Assembly (NCBI GenBank): GCA_015657605.1
Contig: JACDQO010000343.1
Coordinates: 1-6,828, forward strand
Length of the DNA stretch: 6,828 nucleotides
Reading direction: 5' to 3'
Source of the DNA: Limnohabitans sp.
GTDB lineage: Bacteria > Pseudomonadota > Gammaproteobacteria > Burkholderiales > Burkholderiaceae_C
This document shows positions 1 through 5,865 of the stretch, one piece after another. Under the pieces are notes generated by a model. The model searched no databases, had not been told where the DNA came from, and worked only from the letters and a program-made list of their open reading frames with translations. Position 1 is the stretch's first letter; every line of letters begins with the position of its first letter. A program made the translations under genes and the position numbers.

Positions 1-1082
1 GCTGGCACCCGCGCATCGCGGTGGTCAGTGGCGACGATGTGCTGACGCAACTGCGAACACCCGACTCCCACTTTGACCACCTGATGAACGGCGCGCAGGT
101 GACCAGCGTGCGCGAACGGCTGGTGTTTGGCAACGCCTATTTGGGCGCGCAACCGATCGTGGATGCGCTGGACCAAGGGGCCGACATCGTGATCACCGGG
201 CGGGTGGCGGACGCGGCGCTGTTTCTGGGGCCGCTGGTGCATGGCCTGGGCTGGAAGCTGGCCGATGCGGCCACGCCCAAGGACTTCAACCGCTTGGCTC
301 AGGGCCTGACAGTGGGGCATTTGCTCGAATGCTCGGGCCAAGGCAGCGGTGGCAATTTTGGCAGCCAAGGCCATTGGCAACAGATCCCTGACTTGGCACA
401 CATCGGTTATCCGATCGCCGAGGTCTTGGCAGACGGCACAGCCTTCATCACCAAAGCGCCCGGCACCGGAGGCTTGGTCAACTTTGACACCGTGCGCCAA
501 CAACTGCTGTACGAGGTGCACAACCCGCATGCGTATTTTTCGCCCGATGTGGTGCTCAACATGGGCCAGATCGAGTTGCGCGATGAAGGCGAAAACCGTG
601 TGCGTGTGACCGGCGCATTGGGACTCGCGCCCACCGGTCAGCTCAAGGTGGTGGCGGGCTTCAAGGATGGCTTCAAAGCCGAGGTCAGTTGGGGCTTTTC
701 TTGGCCCGACGCTTGGGACAAGGTGCAAGCCGCAGAGGCGATGATCCGCACACAACTGAAAGAGCGTCACATGCCTTTTGACGAGCTGTTTGTCGAATAC
801 CCCGGCCTCAATTCGGCGCATGGCCCCCTTGCGCCTCTGCCGCCAGCGGCAGAGCTGAATGAGCGGGCCGAGATTTGGGTGCGGATGGTGCTGCGCACTC
901 CCAGCAAAGCGGCTGCCGATGGCTTTGGGCGATTGTTCCCCTGGATGGCGCTGAGTGGTCCGGCTTTCACGTGCGGCTTTCAAGGCCTGAACAGCACGAG
1001 TGAATTGCTGGGCATCTGGCCCACCCTGATTCCGCGCCAGCGGGTGCCTGCCCAAATGGAGATCTTGGAGCCCAGCGCATGA
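1..1082 (+). CDS. AtuA-family protein (DUF1446, acyclic terpene utilisation family), 5' end missing
   Basis: The reading frame is open from the left edge (first full codon at 3). The residues before the GTG at 21 (WHPRIA) continue into IAVVSGDDVL, a normal internal AtuA stretch, so the gene starts outside the window and that GTG is not its start. About 359 C-terminal residues are visible. Family signs are the block around GNAYLGAQPI, the motif ITGRVADAALFLGPL, a glycine-rich SGQGSGGNFG segment, and APGTGGLVNFDTV followed by LLYEV. AtuA is required for citronellol/geraniol use in Pseudomonas, but its biochemical role is unclear and many homologues sit in unrelated CoA-ester pathways, so a terpene role here is only a possibility. 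The stop overlaps the next start as ATGA (1079-1082), implying translational coupling. The C-terminal ferredoxin-fold domain fused in some AtuA proteins is encoded separately by that next gene. No internal disruption is visible. Confidence 0.88.
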   Translation, partial: WHPRIAVVSGDDVLTQLRTPDSHFDHLMNGAQVTSVRERLVFGNAYLGAQPIVDALDQGADIVITGRVADAALFLGPLVHGLGWKLADAATPKDFNRLAQGLTVGHLLECSGQGSGGNFGSQGHWQQIPDLAHIGYPIAEVLADGTAFITKAPGTGGLVNFDTVRQQLLYEVHNPHAYFSPDVVLNMGQIELRDEGENRVRVTGALGLAPTGQLKVVAGFKDGFKAEVSWGFSWPDAWDKVQAAEAMIRTQLKERHMPFDELFVEYPGLNSAHGPLAPLPPAAELNERAEIWVRMVLRTPSKAAADGFGRLFPWMALSGPAFTCGFQGLNSTSELLGIWPTLIPRQRVPAQMEILEPSA

Positions 1083-1573
1083 ACAACACACCTCTCATCA
1101 AGATTCCACTGGCCCAGATTGCCCACGCCCGCAGCGGTGACAAGGCCGATTGGGTGGACTTTGGGCTGTTTGCGTGGAACGAGGCGGGTTACCGGATCCT
1201 TGAACGCGAAGTCACGGCCGCCAAAGTGCAGGCGCATTTCGCACCCTGGCTGCCAGGCCAAGTCGATGCTTGGCCACTGCCCCGTATTTGGGCCCTGAAG
1301 TTCGTGCTGCACGGCGCACTGCAAGGCGGTGGTGCGCGCAACCTGCGCCTCGATAACCTGGGCAAAGCCATGGGCGCGGCGCTGTTGCGGCTGGAAATTG
1401 AAATCAGTGCACACGAGCTGGGCCTGGCCCCAAAAAACCACCGAACGCACAGGCCATTGAGCCCGCACCCGCAAGCAGGGGGCATCAGGCAAAGCGGTAC
1501 AAGCGCTGCGGGTTGTCCACCAACAAGGCTTGTTGACCCGCAGCATTGGGGACGATGGTGGGGATCGCATTGA
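1079..1573 (+). CDS. Small AtuA-associated ferredoxin-fold domain protein, probably with an aberrant C-terminus
   Basis: The ATG at 1079 overlaps the AtuA stop, with a TGGAG ribosome site at 1066-1070, eight bases upstream. Residues about 7-109 match the stand-alone form of the AtuA C-terminal domain: IAHARSGDKADW near the start, then FVLHGALQGGG, LRLDNLGKAMG and LLRLEIEI. This domain normally ends soon after the last motif, giving proteins of about 105-125 residues. Here the frame runs on to 164 residues, and its last 89 bases overlap the 3' end of the convergent amidohydrolase gene. The tail from about residue 119 is basic and low in complexity, unlike a conserved domain. An A6 run at 1432-1437 lies just before it. 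With five As the frame would stop at the TGA at 1458-1460, giving 126 residues and no overlap. I infer a possible one-base error or mutation, but a genuine overlapping tail cannot be excluded. The protein probably acts with AtuA; its biochemical role is unknown. Confidence 0.78.
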   Translation: MNNTPLIKIPLAQIAHARSGDKADWVDFGLFAWNEAGYRILEREVTAAKVQAHFAPWLPGQVDAWPLPRIWALKFVLHGALQGGGARNLRLDNLGKAMGAALLRLEIEISAHELGLAPKNHRTHRPLSPHPQAGGIRQSGTSAAGCPPTRLVDPQHWGRWWGSH

Positions 1574-2378
1574 CCAAGCCCGCATCGTTTGGAATGTGGG
1601 TGTGGTTGGGGTGTGGCCAGTCGCTGCCCCACACGCAACGGTCACCGTGTGCACGCCACAACAGCTGCGCCAGCGCCACGCCATGGGCATAGCGTTCATC
1701 CGGTGCGGCATGCGCATCGATGCGGTCTATGCCGCTGAGCTTGACCCATAAATGGGGCGCATCCAGCAGGCGCATCAAGGCTTGAAAGTCTTCATGCTTC
1801 GCACCCAGCCGTGCATCGACACGGCCCATGTGATCGATCACCACAGGCACCTGGCTTTGCACCAGCCAAGGCCCCAACTCATGGACCAAAGCCGACTCAA
1901 AATGGACCTGCAGATGCAGCCCATGTGCGGCCAAGCGGGGGGTCAGGGCCAAGACTTCGCGCACATCGGTACCCGCGCCCAAATGGCGCATGAAATTAAA
2001 GCGCACGCCGCGCATGCCGGCCTGGGCCAATCGGGCCAATTCGGCATCGGGCACATCGACAGGCACCAACGCGACGCCCAGGTAACGGCCCTCACCGTGG
2101 GCGATCGCATCCTCGACCACGCTGTTGTCCATGCCGTGCACCATGGATTGCACGATCACACAGCGCTCAATGCCCAAAATGCGGTGCAAGGCATACAAGG
2201 TGTCGCGCGGAGCCGCCACCGGGGTGATTTGGCGCAAAGGGTTGTAAGCGAAGCGCTCGGGGGGGCCAAACACATGGACATGCGCATCGCAGGCTCCGGG
2301 CGGAAGCTGCCAGTTGGGTGTTTGTGGCTGCGCGTCGTAGGTCCTGACCGGCAGAGTCTGATCTTGCGAGGGGGTCAT
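1485..2378 (-). CDS. Amidohydrolase of the 2-pyrone-4,6-dicarboxylate hydrolase (LigI-like) family
   Basis: This is a 297-residue TIM-barrel metal-dependent hydrolase of the COG3618 type. After a short N-terminal stretch it has CDAHVHVFGP (D31, H33, H35), a strand-end MRGVRFNF at 122-129, H159 in LQVHFES, IDHMGR (H183, R186), KLSG at 213-216 and the acidic catalytic motif WGSDWPHPN (D253). The closing NPQRLYRF is also family-like. LigI hydrolyses the lactone of 2-pyrone-4,6-dicarboxylate in lignin-aromatic breakdown, but relatives act on other lactones, and the usual ligJ/ligK neighbours are absent from view, so the substrate is open. A longer in-frame ORF begins at 2474, but the ATG at 2378 forms an ATGA overlap with the upstream stop, and the extra 32 residues lie over the upstream gene. 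I see no strong ribosome site, so translation is probably coupled. It is the last gene of the minus-strand cluster and appears intact. Confidence 0.87.
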   Translation of the reverse strand: MTPSQDQTLPVRTYDAQPQTPNWQLPPGACDAHVHVFGPPERFAYNPLRQITPVAAPRDTLYALHRILGIERCVIVQSMVHGMDNSVVEDAIAHGEGRYLGVALVPVDVPDAELARLAQAGMRGVRFNFMRHLGAGTDVREVLALTPRLAAHGLHLQVHFESALVHELGPWLVQSQVPVVIDHMGRVDARLGAKHEDFQALMRLLDAPHLWVKLSGIDRIDAHAAPDERYAHGVALAQLLWRAHGDRCVWGSDWPHPNHTHIPNDAGLVNAIPTIVPNAAGQQALLVDNPQRLYRFA

Positions 2379-2908
2379 GTGGGGCCGTTCGGATGAATGA
2401 ACAGGGTTCGGCGGGTATTGCGAAACATGGGCCGCACTCGGCTGCTCCACTCGGTGTGGCGCACGGCCAGCCAAGGTTCGGACTCGGTCACTTGGGCGCT
2501 CAACAGGTCGTAACAGGCCACATGCAGGGGAATCCCGGCAGGGCCATCTCGGCGCATCAAACGGCGCGCCCTCAAGCAGCCCGGCACTTGGGACAAACCC
2601 GGCAAATGCTCTTGTTCGTACCAGGCGTGAAATTCACTTTCGCACCCTTCTGCCACGTCGGTTTCGACCACGTAATGGAAGGGGGCTTGAGCCCGTGGCA
2701 TGGACACGCCAGGCCCCATGAGATCGGTCCCGGGTTCCAGCGCTTCCCACATAGCGCCCACCGCAGGGCTTGGACGCTGGTGAAGCGGGCCTGTCCAATA
2801 GTGCCGCCAAGCTTGAACGTCACCGCGCCAAGCACGCCACGATTGCAGGTCTGCCAAAGCAGGCCCATGCCATGGGCCATCCTGATCGCAAAGCCAAATT
2901 GCACTCAC
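2375..2908 (-). CDS. EthD-like / dimeric alpha-beta barrel small protein of unknown function
   Basis: The clearest part is the C-terminal half, about residues 77-175 counted from the GTG at 2908. There YVVETDV is followed by FHAWYEQEHLPGL, VPGCLRARR and a late AVRHTEWSSRVRP. The WY-x-EHLPGL...VPGC pattern is that of EthD-like and related ferredoxin-fold proteins, which dimerise and often sit in catabolic operons as isomerase-, cyclase- or monooxygenase-like partners. The Trp-rich N-terminal half (WLCDQDGPW, then SWRAWRGDVQAWRHYW) is less clear and may be a degenerate second copy of the fold. Start choice is uncertain: the frame opens after a TGA near 2951 and has no ATG. A GTG at 2929 lacks a ribosome site, whereas the GTG at 2908 has AGGG seven bases upstream, so I prefer 2908 (177 residues; 184 from 2929). 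Its stop overlaps the amidohydrolase start, suggesting that the two work on the same pathway. No catalytic residues can be assigned. Confidence 0.75.
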   Translation of the reverse strand: MSAIWLCDQDGPWHGPALADLQSWRAWRGDVQAWRHYWTGPLHQRPSPAVGAMWEALEPGTDLMGPGVSMPRAQAPFHYVVETDVAEGCESEFHAWYEQEHLPGLSQVPGCLRARRLMRRDGPAGIPLHVACYDLLSAQVTESEPWLAVRHTEWSSRVRPMFRNTRRTLFIHPNGPT

Positions 2909-2932
2909 ATCACCACCCTGTTCATTCACGTT

Positions 2933-2967
2933 GAATGTCTGAGCAGCTTGTCAACCGTCAGACATTC
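2933..2967. repeat. 10-base inverted repeat between the binding-protein and EthD-like genes
   Basis: GAATGTCTGA at 2933-2942 and TCAGACATTC at 2958-2967 are perfect reverse complements separated by 15 bases. The repeat lies in the 80-101 base gap inside the minus-strand cluster, just upstream of the EthD-like start. It is not a standard rho-independent terminator: on the minus strand the T6 run (2969-2974) precedes the stem rather than following it. It could be a regulator binding site, or an RNA hairpin that stabilises or processes the polycistronic message. A second, smaller palindrome (ATTCA-CGT-TGAAT, 2924-2936) abuts it. Confidence 0.55.
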
Positions 2968-3009
2968 GAAAAAACGCACAGCTCTCCTCCAAACCGAAGG
3001 GTCGCTGAC

Positions 3010-3998
3010 TCAAGAATCCAAGCGGATGTTGCGCGCCTTGATCAAAGCGGCCCACTTGTTCGTATCGGCCCTGAGCAAGGCAGCCATCTCCTCGGGTGTC
3101 GTGGCGCGCGGCTCAGCGCCAGACTGCAGCAAACGATTGGCCACGGCGGGATCGGCCAATGCCCGTCGCGTCGCCGCATTGAGCGCATCGACGATCGGAC
3201 GGGGGGTCTTTGAGGAGACAAAAAAAGCGTACCAATGTTGGTGTCTACCGCTGGGAACCCCATCTCCTCAAAGGTTTTGACCTCGGGCAATCCGGGGTGC
3301 CGCATGCGCGAAGCCATGCCCAAAGCCTTGAGCCTGCCCGCCTTGATCTGCCCCATCACCGCAGGCACATCGGCAAACACACCCGCCACCTGCCCGCCCA
3401 ACAAGTTGGTCAATGCAGGGGCCATGCCGTTGAAAGGCACATGCAGCAAATCCAACTTGGTGGCCTCTTGCATTTGGAGCAAGGCCAAGTGTGGAATGCT
3501 GCCCATGCCCGAAGACGCCATCGGAACTGGCAGATTGGCCGCTCTGGCCCGTTGCACAAAATCGACGACATCGGTGGCCGGGTTTTGCGCACTGGTGACC
3601 AGCACCTCCACGTTGTTGACAACCAAAGACACCGGCGTGAAGTCACGCACCATGTCATAGGGCAATTTGTCGTACAGCGCTGGATTGATGGCAGCGGCGC
3701 CCACGCTGGTGATCCACACGGTGCTGCCATCGGGCTCGCCCTTGAGCGTCTCCATCGCACCGATCGCGCCGTTGGCACCCGGTTTGTTGTCGACCAGCAC
3801 CGGACGCCCCAGTTCTCGCGACAAGGTTTCTGCCAATGTCCTCGCCACAAAATCCACCGGACCGCCCGGCGCAAACGCCACGATCAAACGCACAGGTCGG
3901 GTGTTGCTTTGCCCCCAGGCAATGCCACCAAGGCTGGTCGCCAATGCGCCCGCACCGGTGCGCTGCAACCACTGTCGCCTGGAAAATTCTTGGCTCAT
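3010..3998 (-). pseudogene. Bug/TctC-family tripartite tricarboxylate transporter solute-binding protein, frameshifted
   Basis: The encoded protein is an extracytoplasmic receptor that captures small organic acids. ATG at 3998 follows the ribosome site AAAGGAG (4005-4011). A Tat-type signal peptide is visible: SRRQWLQ at residues 6-12, then an Ala/Gly-rich stretch ending near residue 29. The mature part starts RPVRLIVAFAPGGPVDFVAR and has RPVLVDNKPGANGAIG, LPYDMVRDFTPVSLV and HVPFNG, all classic for the family. The frame breaks after about residue 257 at a T7 run on the coding strand (3220-3226). As written it runs to 3042 with an unrelated Arg/Pro-rich tail (318 residues). With one extra T it reads LFFVSSKTPRPIVDALNAA and ends at the TGA at 3012-3010, giving 329 residues, the usual length. 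The rest of the restored frame is clean. No transporter membrane genes (tctA/tctB) are nearby, as is common for Bug proteins. The gene sits 39 bases downstream of the SDR gene. Confidence 0.86.
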
Positions 3999-4037
3999 GT
4001 GTGTCTCCTTTAGATGTTTGAATGGATGAATGGGATA

Positions 4038-4833
4038 TCAGCCGCAGCGCACGGTCATGCCACCGTCAACCACAATTTCAGTGCCGGTGATGAAGCGCGC
4101 GTCTTCTGAGGCCAAGAACAGGGCAGCACTGGCACTGTCGCGCCCGTCACCCATGAAGCCCAAGGGGATCCTGGCCAGACGCTGGTTCAACAGCGCCTGC
4201 ACATCCCCCCCCCGCGCGCTGGCCTGCCAGCCGAGACTCGACCATGGGGGTGTGCAACTGGCCTGGCACCACGGTATTGACCCGGATGTGGTCTGCTGCG
4301 TGTTGTATGGCCATGACCTTGGACATCTGAATCACGCCGGCTTTGGCCGCTGCGTAGGCCACTTGGGCGCTGCCGGTCCAGCGTATGCCCGATGTCGAAG
4401 CCATGTTGACAATGGCGCCACCCCCACGCGCCTTGAGCAAAGGCAGGGCATGTTTGCAGGTCAAAAAAACACTTTTGAGGTTGAAGTTGATCTGAGCATC
4501 CCAAATGTCCTCGCTCATCTCCACAGGGCCGCCAGGGGCTGATCCGCCCACGTTGTTGATGAGGATGTCGAGGCCCCCCAACCGCTCTGCGCAGGCCTGC
4601 ACCATGCGGTTCACGCTGGCACTGTCCGTCACATCGCACTCAAAAGGATGGATGGCCTGTGCGTGCTCACCCGCCAAAGCCAGCGTTTGCGCCAAGCGCG
4701 AGGGGTCAAAGTCAACCGCCCAGACCTGAGCGCCCTCTTGCGCCAAACGAACAGCCATGGCTCGCCCATTGCCCCAACCTGGCCCCACGCACCCAGCCCC
4801 GGTGACCAAGGCCACTTTGTTTGCAAATCTCAT
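4038..4833 (-). pseudogene. Short-chain dehydrogenase/reductase (SDR), frameshifted near the C-terminus
   Basis: This is an NAD(P)-dependent oxidoreductase of the classical SDR fold. The ATG at 4833 gives MRFANKVALVTGAG; the cofactor loop is TGAGCVGPGWGNG (residues 11-23), with an acidic D41 after the second strand that favours NAD(H). CDVTD at 66-70, NNVGG at 93-97, N118, S146, Y160 and K164 supply the catalytic set, and VVPGQLHTPM follows. At about residue 207 a G9 run on the coding strand (4205-4213) breaks the frame; as written it ends at 4147 with a meaningless tail. With eight Gs it reads RAGGDVQALLNQR, then IPLGFMGDG, FLASEDARFITGTEIVVDGG, and stops at 4040-4038, giving 264 residues, normal for the family. 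The missing part includes the conserved C-terminal strand, so the protein as written would probably misfold. It is first in the minus-strand cluster. An upstream in-frame extension to 4899 enters the regulatory gap and is not family-like. The substrate is unknown. Confidence 0.87.
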
Positions 4834-4890
4834 GCTTGAAAATCTCGTTCCATCATGGTCACAGTGTGCGGTGGAGACATATCGCTGTAA

Positions 4891-4918
4891 ATGACACAAT
4901 GGCTATACCAGCTATAGA
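4891..4918 (+). promoter_or_regulatory. Candidate sigma-70 promoter for the LysR-type gene
   Basis: ATGACA (4891-4896, five of six matches to the -35 consensus) lies 16 bases before TATAGA (4913-4918, four of six matches to the -10 consensus). The LysR start is 24 bases beyond the -10. The LysR-box palindrome covers the spacer and most of the -10, which fits the autorepression common in this regulator family. I found no equally good promoter facing the SDR gene, consistent with an activator-dependent promoter, though absence by eye is weak evidence. Confidence 0.4.
4903..4917. promoter_or_regulatory. Candidate LysR-type regulator binding site (LysR box)
   Basis: CTATACCAGCTATAG is a perfect interrupted palindrome: CTATA and TATAG arms around five bases. 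It fits the T-N11-A pattern of LysR boxes. It lies in the 109-base gap between the divergent SDR and LysR genes, 26 bases before the LysR start and 70 bases from the SDR start, where such sites usually control both the regulator and the divergent operon. Confidence 0.6.
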
Positions 4919-4942
4919 GTTTTTAAATGGATAGATCGTGTC

Positions 4943-5834
4943 ATGGACTTGCGACAACTTGAATCTTTTGCCACGGTGGCCGACTGCGGCAGTGTGAGCC
5001 GCGCAGCCACTGCTCTGCACTTGAGCCAGCCCAGCATCAGCCGTCAGCTCAGTCTGCTCGAGGCGGACCTCGGGCAACGCCTGTTTGAGCGGCATGGTCG
5101 GGGCGTGCGCCTGACCCCCGCAGGCCAAGCGCTGCTGGTGCATGCACGCACCTTGCTGGAAGGCGCGCGCCAAGCCAGGCGCCAGTTGATGGACATGAAC
5201 GAAGAACCCAGTGGACGCGTGGTGGTGGGCTTACCGCACCGCGTGGCGACGGGTTTGTGTGTGCCCTTGGTCGAACGTTTTCGACAAAAACTGCCGAATG
5301 CCATGATCAGCATCAGCGAAGGCCTGAGCCTGTCGCTGCGCGAAGACCTGTTGCAGGGCCGCATCGATTTGGCTTTGTTGTTTGACCCCGCCCCCACACC
5401 CTTGATGTCACGCGGAACCGCTGATGCGTGAGAGGTTGATACTGGTGGCGCCAGAAGGCACCTCCCTCAAATTCCGGGTGTCCCTGGCAGAACTGGCGCA
5501 GGTGCCGATGATTTTGCCCTCAGCCCCCAACCCGATTCGCAGCCTGGTGGATGCGGTCTTGTTGCCGCGCAGAATCGGCTTGCAAATCGTGGCCGAAGTG
5601 GGCGCTGTTCACAGCGCCATCGCATTGGTGGAGCATGGGGTGGGCTGCTCCATCTTGCCGCAAAGCGCACTGTTGATGGCCCAGCAGGCGAAGCGTTTAC
5701 CCACCGCCCTGATCGGACCACCAGCCTTGTGGAATCGACTGGTGCTGGCCATGCCCGCTGCGCGTCCGCTTTCACGGTTGCAGCAAGCCACTGCAGCGCT
5801 ACTTCGTCAGATGGACTTTCGCCAAACCTACTGA
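4943..5834 (+). pseudogene. LysR-type transcriptional regulator, split by a frameshift
   Basis: The N-terminal part starts MDLRQLESFATVADCGS and holds the winged helix-turn-helix, with SRAATALHLSQPSISRQLSLLE at about residues 18-39 and LFERHGRGVRLTPAG at 47-61. The linker helix and first half of the ligand-binding domain follow (GRVVVGLPHRVA, IDLALLFDP). The frame as written stops at 5431 after 162 residues. A second frame (ATG at 5424, 136 residues) carries the rest: LILVAPEGTSL, IVAEVGAVHSAIALVEHGVGCSILP and the C-terminal helix. Removing one G from the GG at 5414-5415 joins them as SREPLMRERLILVAP, giving 296 residues, the normal size. As written, the first fragment keeps the DNA-binding domain without a complete sensing domain. 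The fold resembles the Nac/Cbl-like part of the family, but I cannot name the effector. The gene is divergent from the SDR cluster, which it most likely controls. Only a weak GGATAG ribosome site precedes the start. Confidence 0.87.
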
Positions 5835-5865
5835 CAAAGCCCAGCCAGCACAACTGGTTCGGTGA

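Noticed and set aside
1461..1490. Hairpin terminator between the AtuA-domain gene and the amidohydrolase
   Set aside because: GC-rich but without a convincing stem or a following T-run on either strand.
980..1717. Minus-strand open frame (245 codons) running across the two convergent gene ends
   Set aside because: It lies mostly antisense to the AtuA-domain gene and out of frame with the amidohydrolase, with no domain of its own.
1752..2396. Plus-strand open frame (214 codons) opposite the amidohydrolase gene
   Set aside because: His/Gln-rich shadow of a well-supported hydrolase with all catalytic motifs on the minus strand.
2949..2954. TTGACA on the minus strand as the -35 of an internal promoter before the EthD-like gene
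   Set aside because: No acceptable -10 sequence occurs 15-18 bases downstream.
3201..3226. Programmed ribosomal frameshifting in the binding-protein gene
   Set aside because: Bug/TctC proteins are not known to use it, and similar single-base breaks in two neighbouring genes point to error or mutation rather than a recoding signal.
2393..3280. Long plus-strand open frame (295 codons) opposite the EthD-like and binding-protein genes
   Set aside because: It is antisense to clearly conserved proteins, has no recognisable domain, and is expected by chance in GC-rich coding DNA.
3210..4013. Plus-strand open frame (267 codons) opposite the binding-protein gene
   Set aside because: His/Arg/Gln-rich composition typical of an antisense shadow; the minus strand carries the Bug/TctC motifs.
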